Below are positions 37,528-47,321 of a stretch of DNA of 64,000 nucleotides, piece by piece. A program made the translations under genes and the position numbers. The stretch comes from Thiorhodococcus drewsii AZ1 (GTDB lineage Bacteria; Pseudomonadota; Gammaproteobacteria; Chromatiales; Chromatiaceae). Under the pieces are notes generated by a model, which worked only from the letters and a program-made list of their open reading frames with translations, searched no databases and was not told the DNA's origin. Positions within the stretch are counted from its first letter, which is position 1; every line of letters begins with the position of its first letter. The stretch is taken from positions 62,001 to 126,000 of the forward strand of contig NZ_AFWT01000014.1 of the NCBI RefSeq assembly GCF_000224065.1, given 5' to 3'.

Positions 37528-38418
37528 ATGAAAATCTACAGCGCAGCGCAACTGTCTGCTTTGGCTCGGCTGTTCTCCGCAGCGGTTTTCCGTGAAATGG
37601 CGAGGAAAGGCCGATCCGGCTTGTTCAGTCGGCTGCTCGGGCAGACCGATCTGTGCAAGCATGCTGGCCCACACGCGACTGTCGGTAACACATTCGACTC
37701 CGCGTTCGAGATTTTGAAGATCGCCGGAAACCGCGACGAATACATCTATCGAGCGGCGATCAGCCAGAAATTGTTGATGGGAACGCACTCGCTCCGCACG
37801 GCCTCAATGCTCAATGAGTTTCGCACCGGCAGCAGCAAGGCTGATGTTGTCATCTTGAATGGCACAGCGACTGTCTACGAAATCAAGTCGGAGCGGGATT
37901 CGCTCGCACGGCTCGCCAGCCAGGTCGAAAACTACAAGCGCGTTTTCGCCAAAGTGAATGTGATCGCATGCGAAGGCCATATTGAAGGAGTGCTAGAAAA
38001 GGTTCCGGACGATGTTGGCGTGATGTGCCTTTCAAAACGCCACCAGATCACGACGGTTCGCGAAGCGGTAGAATGTTCGAAGCGCATCTGTCCGTTGACT
38101 GTCTTTGATTCGTTACGCATAACCGAAAGCATCGCAATCCTGCAGGCGATGGGCGTGACAGTGCCTGAGGTCCCCAATACGCAAAGGCACGCCGCGATGC
38201 GAAACCTATTCGCCACGCTAGACCCGGTTGCGCTACATATAGAGATGGTGCGGACACTCAAGCGGACCCGCGATCTTGCACCGCTAGGCGACTTCATCGA
38301 TCGTTTACCAAATTCCTTGCAAGCTGCGGCTCTATCGATATCGGTACGCCGGTCCGATCATTCGAAACTGATCGACGCCATTGAGACTCCGCTGCACGCA
38401 GCCATGACCTGGAGCTGA
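37528..38418 (+). CDS. sce7726-like protein with PD-(D/E)XK nuclease-type motif
   Basis: 296 residues. The central part resembles the sce7726 family: SMLNEFRTGSSKADVVIL, then ATVYEIKSERDSLARL. Glu97, Asp106, Glu118 and Lys120 form a plausible E-D-ExK restriction-type nuclease site (beta strand, Asp, strand, ExK). The N terminus (about 1-75) and the C-terminal third are helical and unrecognised. No membrane segment. It opens a three-gene run with tight spacing (7 bases to the next gene). GC content and codon use are visibly lower and looser than in flanking guaA and tadA, a sign of transfer. A role in nucleic-acid cleavage is inferred from the motif only; the family's biology is essentially undescribed. 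Confidence 0.78.
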   Translation: MKIYSAAQLSALARLFSAAVFREMARKGRSGLFSRLLGQTDLCKHAGPHATVGNTFDSAFEILKIAGNRDEYIYRAAISQKLLMGTHSLRTASMLNEFRTGSSKADVVILNGTATVYEIKSERDSLARLASQVENYKRVFAKVNVIACEGHIEGVLEKVPDDVGVMCLSKRHQITTVREAVECSKRICPLTVFDSLRITESIAILQAMGVTVPEVPNTQRHAAMRNLFATLDPVALHIEMVRTLKRTRDLAPLGDFIDRLPNSLQAAALSISVRRSDHSKLIDAIETPLHAAMTWS

Positions 38419-38425
38419 ACGACGT

Positions 38426-39361
38426 ATGTACCACCCCTATTTCCGCGGAAAACAATTCGAACTCATCACTATCCGCGAGATGGCGGAGTTGCTTGCCGAA
38501 AAGAAATTCGTGCCTGTGATTGAGCCGGTGCGAGAGTCGCTCGGCGGTCTTAAGAAAACCTTGAATGCAATATGCAACGCTGGCGGACAAACAATTGTTA
38601 TTGTGAATCCTTATCACGGCGATCACCAGGAAGATGGGACGAGTATCACTGACCTCCTACAAGGAGACTTTAGCGAAGCTGACAACATATCTGCTGGCAT
38701 CTTGCTGCGTAATGACATGGATATCGACGCAGTAATTGACTGCTATGACCAACATGCCGAGCATCATCCAGTTCTAGTCCACGCAGGCTTTACCGCCCCC
38801 AAGGCGCTGGCGGTCGCGTTGGAAAATAACATGCACGACCTCACCAACGTCTTCGTCGAAGATCATGCAAAGCTGCTCTACCGGAGGCATTTCGATCAGA
38901 GCACGCGCATTCTCGTACGCGACGGCTTCAAGCGGCAACGCAATGCCGATTATCCGGAGATGGAAGAGTTCTCCGATCTTCATGTTACCTATGGCGATCT
39001 CGGCATGGCGGGCTTTGGCGATTTTCTTATGGTCGGCGACGCCTACAGCGAGGGTGGAGGCCCGGCCTATGCCGTCGCGATCCACATCACCTTCATCGAT
39101 CCTGATAAGGACGATGTCATGTACATCTATCACTTCGTGTCGGATACCAAAGACACACCGACCGATCCGGCCGGCAAGTTCGCCCAGGCGTTGGCTAAAC
39201 TGGTGGCGAGACTGGACAGCGGAAGCTCCCACATTCTCGAGACTCAAGCGATCAGAGAGTTTCGTGACCTCCACGCCAAAGGTCATTTTCCAGGGCTTGG
39301 CTACGTTAAAAAGCTTTCGATGAAACATCACATCGAGACGCTTGCGGACTATCTTGGCTGA
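38426..39361 (+). CDS. sce7725-like protein, function unknown
   Basis: 311 residues that match the sce7725 family pattern: MYHPYFRGKQFELITIRE at the start, PVIEPVRE, then IVIVNPYHGDH, VLVHAGFT, RNADYPEMEEFSDLHVTYG and GLGYVKKLSMKHHIETLADYLG-type end (the last two only in part quoted). The alternating strand/helix pattern suggests a TIM-barrel-like or similar alpha/beta fold, as also proposed for phage T4 beta-protein relatives (inference). sce7725 and sce7726 are named from adjacent genes and usually travel together. No catalytic motif can be pointed to. It starts 7 bases after the sce7726-like stop and ends 4 bases before the RES gene, so the three are almost certainly one transcript. Confidence 0.75.
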   Translation: MYHPYFRGKQFELITIREMAELLAEKKFVPVIEPVRESLGGLKKTLNAICNAGGQTIVIVNPYHGDHQEDGTSITDLLQGDFSEADNISAGILLRNDMDIDAVIDCYDQHAEHHPVLVHAGFTAPKALAVALENNMHDLTNVFVEDHAKLLYRRHFDQSTRILVRDGFKRQRNADYPEMEEFSDLHVTYGDLGMAGFGDFLMVGDAYSEGGGPAYAVAIHITFIDPDKDDVMYIYHFVSDTKDTPTDPAGKFAQALAKLVARLDSGSSHILETQAIREFRDLHAKGHFPGLGYVKKLSMKHHIETLADYLG

Positions 39362-39365
39362 GCTT

Positions 39366-40390
39366 ATGACTAAGCGTTTTTGCTGCCCGGAATGCTTCGG
39401 CGATCGCGGCCTACGTGATGAACTTTTCCCAACCCTCGCTCCCGGCCATGGGACATGCGATTTCTGCGGAACCACTGACACACAGCTCGTTCGTCCAGAA
39501 AAGCTCGCCGACTATTTCGGGCTCCTAGTCAATGTATATGAACCGAATGAGGACGGGAAACCTCTGGTCGAATGGATGAAAAAAGACTGGCAGCTCTTCA
39601 GACATCAGCGTATGGACATTGCCCACGCCAAGGAGTTGCTCGGCGAGATTCTCAATGATGGTGAGATCGTCCGACGCAATTTCTCCCCGTCAGCGAGCTA
39701 TATCAGCGAAGGCCTCGCGCAGTGGGACAAGCTGCGCGACGAGATGATGTATGCAAATCGCTGGTTTCTCGACGTAGCAATTGATAAGGACCGTCTCAAA
39801 GAACTGCTCGACATGCTGATAGCGCAGCCATTACCCCGGCAATGGTACCGCGCGCGCATCCGCACAGATGATGAGTGCTTCCCGATCGAGAAAATGGGCG
39901 CACCGCCGAGACGACGCTCGTCGAATGGCCGAGCCAATCCTGCCGGAATCCCCTATCTATATCTGGGATCTCACCCCGATACGGCCGTGGCTGAAATCAG
40001 GCCTCATACCGGCGAGGTTGCTTGCGTCGCTGATTTTACAATCCCCGAGATCAAGGCTGTGGACTTGCGCAACCCGCGCCAATTCGTCTCACCTTTGATC
40101 CTGACTGACGCTAGCGAGATCGGCCAGCTGCGCGCCGACTTGCCATTCTTAGAACGCCTGGGGGAGGAGTTGACGCGACCGATTCAGCCGGCGGGAGCTG
40201 CGATAGACTATATTCCAAGCCAGTATCTATGCGAATTTATTAAGAAAAACGGCTTCGACGGCGTCGTCTATCGTAGTTCGGTAAGCGATGGCATCAATCT
40301 CGCCTTGTTCAATCCCAAACAGGCGGTCGGTGGGAATGTGAGCCTCTACAATGTGACCAAGGTGTCGGTCACAGTAGAAGGTCCTGCCTA

Positions 40391-40391
<1 letters not shown>
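39366..40391 (+). CDS. RES-domain protein with N-terminal zinc ribbon/HEPN-type region (NAD+ phosphorylase-like)
   Basis: 341 residues from ATG 39366, four bases after the preceding stop. The N terminus has a zinc-ribbon pair (CCPEC at 6-10, CDFC at 31-34), then a helical region (about 45-150) typical of the HEPN/RES N-terminal domain. The RES domain follows (about 158-325): WYRAR with Arg162/164, IPYLYLG with Tyr197/199, TAVAEIRPH with Glu210, and SQYLCEFIKKNGFDGVVYRS with Ser304/305. RES toxins such as those of res-xre modules break down NAD+ by phosphorolysis through Arg, Tyr and Glu/Ser. All those positions appear kept, so it may be active. No Xre-type antitoxin is adjacent. Its stop directly abuts the tadA start. 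It is the likely effector of the cassette. Confidence 0.83.
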
Positions 40392-40862
<471 letters not shown>

Positions 40863-41618
40863 TCAGCTCGGCAACCGCGACGGATTGGAGAAGTCGACGA
40901 TCAGGGCCGTGACATTGTCTCGTCCGCCCGCCTCGCGGGCGGCATCAACCAGAGACCGAGCGACTGACTCGGGCGGGTCGAGCCGCCCCATGATCTCGCC
41001 GATTCGCTCCGGCGCCAGTTCCTTGACCAGGCCGTCACTGCACAGCAGATAGCGGTCCCCCTCCCTCAACGCCTCGACCCGGCGATCCAGCTCCAGATCG
41101 ATTTCGCCGCCCACCGCGCGAACCAGTACGTTCGACAACGGATGATCCTCGACATCCTCGGGCGCGAGCACGCCCTGATCGACCATCTCCTGAACCTGGG
41201 TGTGATCGACCGTTATCTGGACTAGATCGCCACCGCGCAAACGATAGGCGCGGCTATCTCCCGCCCAGAGCAGCGCACAGTGGTCGGCGAGCGCAATGAT
41301 GAGAACCACCGTACTGCCGATGATGTCGCCTCCCCCGAGAGCCGCCTCCTCGACCAAGCGGTGATTGACGTCGGCCAGAATCGCACTCGCCGAATCGGCC
41401 ATCGCGCCCAGCAGGGACTGAACCTGCATGGAGCCGAGCCGATCCACGATCATGCGACTCGCCGTGTCCCCCTCGGCATGCCCGCCCATACCGTCCGCAA
41501 CCACCCAGAGCCCCAGATCCGGACGATCGAGAAAGGCATCCTGGTTGTACGCGCGCACGCGTCCCTCATGGGTCGCGGCGCCGGACGCCCAGACGAAGGA
41601 CACCCCGGGCGGCCTCAC
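40863..41618 (-). CDS. pppA: PP2C-type serine/threonine phosphatase (T6SS, PppA-like)
   Basis: 251 residues with the PP2C metal motifs VVADGMGGHAEGD, AGDSRAYR, SDGL and GRDNVTALIV. In type VI secretion loci PppA removes phosphate from Fha-type proteins and opposes the PpkA kinase. Its ATG overlaps the tagF stop (ATGA), so it is the last gene of the minus-strand T6SS run, and its stop abuts the convergent tadA stop without any gap. Cytoplasmic, no membrane segment. Confidence 0.94.
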   Translation of the reverse strand: MRPPGVSFVWASGAATHEGRVRAYNQDAFLDRPDLGLWVVADGMGGHAEGDTASRMIVDRLGSMQVQSLLGAMADSASAILADVNHRLVEEAALGGGDIIGSTVVLIIALADHCALLWAGDSRAYRLRGGDLVQITVDHTQVQEMVDQGVLAPEDVEDHPLSNVLVRAVGGEIDLELDRRVEALREGDRYLLCSDGLVKELAPERIGEIMGRLDPPESVARSLVDAAREAGGRDNVTALIVDFSNPSRLPS

Positions 41619-42379
41619 GAGAAACCCTCGTTACCACCCGAGCGATCGGGCGTGGACTCGGCGAACTCCCACCAGCCATGCCCCGTCCAGTTACCACCGA
41701 TGAGCGCACTAAAACCATCGACCGGAGGCAATCCCTGACAGACGAGTAGCGAAGGCTCAACCCGATCCGATCCGCTCGACCACCAGAGACTGTAGCCGCA
41801 GAACATCTGGTCGAGCGCTCGCGCGAGTAGGCGGGCACGGACATCCCCCGACCCAGCGGTCGCCGGAGTCGGCAAGCGCCAAGCATTAGTGCGCACCAGG
41901 CCATTGGCCGAATCCGCGTCATTCGCCAAACGGATCACCTGGAGATCGCCGAGCGCCCGCACCTGGGCATCGAAGCCGTCGAGTGAACAGCTGTCATCGA
42001 GCGCTGCCAACGCCAGGATCTCCGCCCGTTCGAACCAATCGGACTCGGACACCAGAGACATGAGATCGGCGCCCGACGGCAATGGGCACGCCAGCGTCAA
42101 GGGAAAATAGCGGCCGACACGATCGACGCTCGGCATCATGACCCCGGCCCAGGCCGCCTGCCCGACCAATCCGGGACTCAGGGCGAACCGCCACAATGGA
42201 CTGGTTAGATAGATGTCCAGCCAATCATCGCCGAGCTGCAACCGGCTGTTCGCCAAGGATTCGCGCAGCCAGAGATCCCATGGCTGGACGAACTCGGCCG
42301 GCAAGCGCCGAGAGACGAAGTCACCCAGGGCGGGCAACTTGCCGTAAAAGCCGGTCTCGAGTCGGCCCCGCTTGGTCAT
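41615..42379 (-). CDS. tagF: Type VI secretion-associated protein TagF (ImpM family)
   Basis: 254 residues from ATG 42379, overlapping the tssM stop by four bases. The frame continues far upstream through tssM in another phase, but that sequence is a shadow of tssM. The start ETGFYGKLPALGDFVSRRL and WDLWLRESLANSR match the family exactly. TagF is a cytoplasmic post-translational repressor of T6SS firing, in P. aeruginosa acting through the Fha pathway, and is often beside or fused with PppA, as the neighbour here. Confidence 0.95.
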   Translation of the reverse strand: MTKRGRLETGFYGKLPALGDFVSRRLPAEFVQPWDLWLRESLANSRLQLGDDWLDIYLTSPLWRFALSPGLVGQAAWAGVMMPSVDRVGRYFPLTLACPLPSGADLMSLVSESDWFERAEILALAALDDSCSLDGFDAQVRALGDLQVIRLANDADSANGLVRTNAWRLPTPATAGSGDVRARLLARALDQMFCGYSLWWSSGSDRVEPSLLVCQGLPPVDGFSALIGGNWTGHGWWEFAESTPDRSGGNEGFS

Positions 42380-45300
42380 AGCCGCCTCGGACAGCGAAAG
42401 GCGCGTACCTCGTCGAACCGAAACGGATTGCGCACACTCTGCGCTCGCAGATCGAAGCGCGCCGACAAATTGGCCAGCGAGAAGGTCACCCGGAATTCCT
42501 CCGGCTGATTGGTCGCCTTGAGCGCCGAGCGGTCCAACACCCGGAACCAGGCCCAAGGCCCCTCCTCGGTCAGGCTCGGACCCGAACCCGTCTCGTCCGA
42601 GAACACCAGACGCACCCGCTCGGCACCACTTGGGGCCGGCCACACGAGCTTCGTCCCGCGCGGCGGACCATGCCGATAATCGAGTGTCTGCCCGCCCAGA
42701 TCCAGAATGAACTGAGTGACCCTCGGATCCATGCTGCGCGGCGTCAGCTCGAACTCGACCGAGGGCGTCTTGCCGCCCCCAATGAAGAATGACTCGCGGA
42801 TCGCCGCCGCGCGCTGGAACTGAACCAGGACATCGTCGGGGATGCCGATAGCGCTGTCGTTCCAGCGCCAGACCGAACGCGTCGTATCCACCATCTGACT
42901 CAGGTTGTCCTTGAAGAAGGCGTCGAGCAATCCGCCCGGCCCGAAGAGCCGAGCGAAATCGTAGAGCGTGGTCTCGCGACCGCTGTCTCGAACGAAGGGA
43001 TAGCGATCGTTGATGGCCTCGCGACAGAACGACAGGATCTCTGCCGTCCAGATATTGTTGAGCTGAGCGCGGACGCCGCCCGTCGCCAGATTGGAGCTGT
43101 CCTGGGCAAGCGTCCCCAGCCAATTGCCCAGGGGCTCGGGAAGCCGCGAGCCGAGCGACTTGACCTCCTGGATCTCCGCGCTGTCGCCGGCGATGACCGA
43201 GCCATGCCCAGAGGACAACGCCTTGGCGACCGCGCCTAGATGGAGCTGGAGCTTGCTCAGATCGCCCAGAACCTGATCGATTGGCGCCTGTCCCTGATCG
43301 TTGGTCCGCACCAGGTCGTGGAGCCACGCGAAACGGCGCGTGACATAGGATTCCGGGGCCTCCCGCTCGGTCGTCGTGGCGACCTCGGAGACATCGCCTA
43401 AATTCCGCTCGACCCGCCGAAGAAAGCCGCTCTTGGCCTTATCGGTCGCCGCATCGACCAGCGTCTTGCCCGGATCCGTAGAAACCCGGTCTAGCTCGGT
43501 CTGCCGCGCCGCTGCGATCAGCAGACGTCGCAACGGTGAATCCACAGGATCGGCGAGGATGCGAGTGACCTCGGCGGCATGCTGAAGGTCGCGGACCGGA
43601 ACCAGATCGATATCGCCGAGTAGCGCGTTCCACTCCGTCACATAGTCCTTCAGATAGTGATCCCGCACCTCGTCGAGCAGCTTAAGCATCCCGCCCGGGG
43701 TGGAGTCGAGCCGAGCCTCGGGACCGAGAATCCAGCGGTCCTCGGCGAGCACGGCGAGCAAATTCTTGGCCACCCGAGCAAACCCACTGTGATAGCCGTC
43801 GTAGGTATAGAGTGCCGGGACGCCCTGATTGAGCGGTCGCCCGCTACGGCGAACGAAGACCAGCTTGGTCAGATCGCCTCCGGCATCGCTGACGGTAAAG
43901 TCGGGGAAGTCATCTCCGACACCCTCGTTCTTCAAGCGCCGATAGATCCGCTCCGACAGCGGCACCCGATTGATGATCTCCCGGACTTCGGCGATCAGCT
44001 TGGCGTCCAGCTCGATCGGCAAGGGAACCGGACGACGCTCGAGCAAGGCCGCGAGATGGTCGCGGAGCGACTCCTGCTGCTCGGCCGTGGTCTCGCGAGG
44101 AAGGCTGTCGCTCCAATCGCGCCCGACCCAGAGCTGCACCGCCTCGCCGTCGTAGTGCTCGTCGCTCCCCAGCATGAGATAGATGCCCAGCGCATCGAAG
44201 AGGTACTCCGGATCCCCCGCTGCCTGCCGCATCTGCTCCTCCAGACGCAGGATGATGCGCGGCATGAGCGCCTTGTTGAGTATCCGGCGGTAGGCACGAT
44301 CCGCCTGGGAGCCCAGCTTCTCACCCTGATAGAGACCGAAGCCCATGCTCAGAGGCACGGACGTCTCTCGATCCGCGAACCCGCCCGGAATGGCCCGCGC
44401 GGCGTCCAGCAATGGGAGCACGCCCAACGGATTGCGATCCTCGGGCGCAAAGGCATCGATCTGAGCCTCGATGTCGAGCACCCGTTGCGAGACATCCCGA
44501 ATGTATGACTCGTTCAGTGAGTAGCTGGTGGCCCAGGCAATGGCCGTGAGCAACCCTAGGGTCAGAACCCCGGCATAGGCACCACGACGCAGCCACAGGC
44601 GCCGACGCTCCAAGCGTGGATTGAGTCCGGCGAGCGCGGATTCCTGGAAGACGACATCGCGCAGAAGTCGCGTGATGAAAAAGCTCTTGGCCGTTCCCCT
44701 GAAAGGCAGCACGCCCTGACGGCCAAGTCCGAAGTTGGCCGCGAATGCGCCCAGGATACGGTCGATGGGAGTTCCGGTCTGAGTCCCGCTGGTGAAGTAA
44801 ACACCGCGCACCAACGGCCGGATCTCGAAACGGGACGGAGCGAAGGCGTCGTTCAGAAAGCCGTCCAAGAGCTCGCCGAGGGCACCGAACTGACGCGGAA
44901 AGCTGAATACCAGGGCACGCTTGCCCGGCTCGCGCTCCTGCTCCATCCTGGCCAGTAAACGCTGGTCGAGCCGCTCGCAGAGTGCGGCCATCTCGCCGGA
45001 GAAGGTGCCGATGGAGGGCGGTGCGCCATCGCTCTGATCGAGCTTGAAGGTGAGCCCCCACACCTGCTCGCGCCCCTCCTTGCCAAGATCGGCGTAGAAC
45101 TCGTTGAAGCCGGCGACCAGATCGGCCTTCATGAAGAGTACGTAGACAGGAACGGCAATACGGAAGGTCTGGCAGAGCTCCTGAACACGCTGGCGGATCG
45201 CCTTGGCATGGGCGGCCCGCTCGACTGGGTCCTGTTGCATCAAATCGGACAGGCTGACCGCGACCAGGACCCCATTGATCGGACGCCGAGGCCGGTGTCG

Positions 45301-45939
45301 TTTCAGCAGATCGAGGAAGTTCTGCCAAGCCGCCTTGTCGACCTGCTCGTAGCTGTCCTGGGTGGTATAGCGACCGGCGGTATCGATCAGCACCGCCTCG
45401 TCGGTGAACCACCAGTCGCAGTTGCGGGTACCGCCGATTCCATGGACTGCGTCCTGCCCCAGACGATCGGCGAGCGGGAAACGCAGACCCGAATTCAGCA
45501 ACGCCGTAGTCTTGCCGCACCCCGGCGGACCGATGATGAGATACCAGGGCAACTGGTAGACCCAGCGTCCGCCAAACCGACGCCGTCCCTCGGAGCGCTT
45601 GAGCGTCGAAAGCGCCTGCTCGAAACGCTCGCGCAGCATGCGCAGCTCGTCCTCGGACGCCTCCCTCGCCGGATCGATCTCGGCATCCGGCGCGTCGGCG
45701 AGCTGATCGATCATCTTGCGATTGCAGACGCGGGCACGTACCGCGCGCAGGACCTGAACCAGCAACCAGACGCCGAACAGGACGGCGATCAGGATCCAGC
45801 GGGCCGTGGAGGACGTCAGCGGCTCATGCCCGGCGAAACCGATCAGCGGCCCCACGAACCAGATCAATGCCGACAGCGCAATCAGTCCGATCAGCGAAAG
45901 CAGGAACGGCGATATCAGAAACTTCAATAGTGCGCTCAT
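42376..45939 (-). CDS. tssM: Type VI secretion membrane protein TssM (IcmF)
   Basis: 1187 residues. Two N-terminal helices (about 9-33 and 48-66), a cytoplasmic NTPase-like domain with Walker A GPPGCGKTTAL (137-147), a third helix near 448-470 (AGVLTLGLLTAIAWATSY), and a large periplasmic part that reaches TssJ, with the C-terminal IcmF domain (DAFFKDNLSQMVDTTRSVW shortened to DAFFKDNLSQMVD). It is the core of the TssJLM membrane complex. ATG 45939 shares one base with the tssL stop. Walker A is intact, so ATP use is possible but not general in the family. Confidence 0.97.
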   Translation of the reverse strand: MSALLKFLISPFLLSLIGLIALSALIWFVGPLIGFAGHEPLTSSTARWILIAVLFGVWLLVQVLRAVRARVCNRKMIDQLADAPDAEIDPAREASEDELRMLRERFEQALSTLKRSEGRRRFGGRWVYQLPWYLIIGPPGCGKTTALLNSGLRFPLADRLGQDAVHGIGGTRNCDWWFTDEAVLIDTAGRYTTQDSYEQVDKAAWQNFLDLLKRHRPRRPINGVLVAVSLSDLMQQDPVERAAHAKAIRQRVQELCQTFRIAVPVYVLFMKADLVAGFNEFYADLGKEGREQVWGLTFKLDQSDGAPPSIGTFSGEMAALCERLDQRLLARMEQEREPGKRALVFSFPRQFGALGELLDGFLNDAFAPSRFEIRPLVRGVYFTSGTQTGTPIDRILGAFAANFGLGRQGVLPFRGTAKSFFITRLLRDVVFQESALAGLNPRLERRRLWLRRGAYAGVLTLGLLTAIAWATSYSLNESYIRDVSQRVLDIEAQIDAFAPEDRNPLGVLPLLDAARAIPGGFADRETSVPLSMGFGLYQGEKLGSQADRAYRRILNKALMPRIILRLEEQMRQAAGDPEYLFDALGIYLMLGSDEHYDGEAVQLWVGRDWSDSLPRETTAEQQESLRDHLAALLERRPVPLPIELDAKLIAEVREIINRVPLSERIYRRLKNEGVGDDFPDFTVSDAGGDLTKLVFVRRSGRPLNQGVPALYTYDGYHSGFARVAKNLLAVLAEDRWILGPEARLDSTPGGMLKLLDEVRDHYLKDYVTEWNALLGDIDLVPVRDLQHAAEVTRILADPVDSPLRRLLIAAARQTELDRVSTDPGKTLVDAATDKAKSGFLRRVERNLGDVSEVATTTEREAPESYVTRRFAWLHDLVRTNDQGQAPIDQVLGDLSKLQLHLGAVAKALSSGHGSVIAGDSAEIQEVKSLGSRLPEPLGNWLGTLAQDSSNLATGGVRAQLNNIWTAEILSFCREAINDRYPFVRDSGRETTLYDFARLFGPGGLLDAFFKDNLSQMVDTTRSVWRWNDSAIGIPDDVLVQFQRAAAIRESFFIGGGKTPSVEFELTPRSMDPRVTQFILDLGGQTLDYRHGPPRGTKLVWPAPSGAERVRLVFSDETGSGPSLTEEGPWAWFRVLDRSALKATNQPEEFRVTFSLANLSARFDLRAQSVRNPFRFDEVRAFRCPRRL

Positions 45940-47318
45940 CAGCTCATCCCCGCGATCGATCCAGCATCACTGACGGAATGGCGAGCCGGCGTCATCAGCA
46001 TGATCTCCACCCGGCGGTTTCGCGCATCCTTGGGATTGTCCGGAACCAGTGGCTCGGTATCGGCGCGCCCCTCGGCCTTGAATCGGGACGGATTTCCGAC
46101 CGTCTGCAACAACAGATCCCGCACATGGACCGCGCGTTCTTGCGACAGGTGCCAATTCGAGGGGAAGCGGAGCGTCTTGATGGGAACGCTGTCCGTATGC
46201 CCAGTCACCAGCACGGCGCCCGGCAACTGGGCCAGCGATTCGGCGATCCGCTTGAGCAGTGGGCGATAGAGCGGCCGCACCTCGCTGCTGCCGGAGGGGA
46301 ACAGCGCATCCCCTCGAATGATCACGACCTGACCACCCTGACGGTCGACGACCTCCAGCTGTTTGGCCGCGATCTCCTTGGCCAGCAGAGTCCTCAGTGT
46401 CAGCGCTGGCGAGGTCGCCGAATCCGGCGACGGTGCGATATCGGGAATCGGCACATGCGGACGCTGCGTCACCGCCGGCAATCCCTTGTCCAGACCGGCG
46501 AGCGACAGATATACGGGATCCGAATCCCGATTCAACGAGAAGGTCAGGAAGGCGAAGAGCATCAGCAGCAAGAGGGCCGTGACGGATGCGAAGACCCACA
46601 GCGGCAACTGATGAACGAGCGGATCGCGCCGCACGCGAACCCCTTGCCAATGAGGCGATAACTCCTGCTCGGGATCGCCGCGTTGGGCCCGAATGGTCTG
46701 AAAGAGCTGCTCGCGGACGTGCTCCAGTTGCGCCCGCCCGCCCTCGCGAACCCGATAGCGCCCCTCGAACCCCAGGGCCAGGCAGAGGTACATCAGCTCA
46801 AGCAGGTTGAGGTTGCCCGACGGATAGGTGATCAGACGCTCAAGGGCCGAGAAGAACTTCTCGCCACCCCAGGTTTCGTTATGAAAGCTGATCAGCAGCC
46901 CTCGATTGCTCCAAATGCTCTGGCTTCCCCAGGGTGTATCGAGCACGAGTTCGTCGAGCAGAGAGCACAAGACATAGCGTGCCGGCAGAACGACCGCGTC
47001 GACGAAGCCCTTGGCGCGCGCGCAGGTCTCGAACTCACGTATCTGCCGGATCAGCCCCTCACGTAACCCCTCGGGATCCGGATGCGATGCCGTGCCCCGC
47101 ACCTGCACGGCAACCGTCAATAAACCAGAGGCGCAGGCGAGCAAGGGATTCTGGGTTTGGGCCAAGGGCCCCGGTGGCGGCCAAGTGGACGGGGCTCCGG
47201 CATAGCGTGGCGGCTCAGAGGCTGGAGCGGCGATTGGACCAGGGCGACGGCCACCTGGAATCGGGCGAATCACAGTGGGTCCAGGATCGCCTGGGGATAT
47301 GAGGTCGTCTTCTGTCAC
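45939..47318 (-). CDS. tssL: TssL (DotU) with C-terminal OmpA-like peptidoglycan-binding domain
   Basis: 459 residues from GTG 47318, three bases after the tssK stop. After a proline-rich head, the cytoplasmic DotU domain (about 57-225; YVLCSLLDELVLDTPWG, WGGEKFFSALERL) leads to one membrane helix (about 237-257) and a periplasmic OmpA-like domain (about 325-445) with VTGHTDSVPI and the NPKDARNRRVEIML end that binds diaminopimelate. It anchors the secretion channel to the cell wall; in systems without this domain a separate TagL-type protein does so. Confidence 0.96.
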   Translation of the reverse strand: MTEDDLISPGDPGPTVIRPIPGGRRPGPIAAPASEPPRYAGAPSTWPPPGPLAQTQNPLLACASGLLTVAVQVRGTASHPDPEGLREGLIRQIREFETCARAKGFVDAVVLPARYVLCSLLDELVLDTPWGSQSIWSNRGLLISFHNETWGGEKFFSALERLITYPSGNLNLLELMYLCLALGFEGRYRVREGGRAQLEHVREQLFQTIRAQRGDPEQELSPHWQGVRVRRDPLVHQLPLWVFASVTALLLLMLFAFLTFSLNRDSDPVYLSLAGLDKGLPAVTQRPHVPIPDIAPSPDSATSPALTLRTLLAKEIAAKQLEVVDRQGGQVVIIRGDALFPSGSSEVRPLYRPLLKRIAESLAQLPGAVLVTGHTDSVPIKTLRFPSNWHLSQERAVHVRDLLLQTVGNPSRFKAEGRADTEPLVPDNPKDARNRRVEIMLMTPARHSVSDAGSIAGMS

Positions 47319-47321
47319 GGG

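Noticed and set aside
42380-43327. Upstream extension of the tagF frame into tssM
   Set aside because: The sequence is out-of-frame tssM; ATG 42379 overlaps the tssM stop and begins the conserved TagF sequence.
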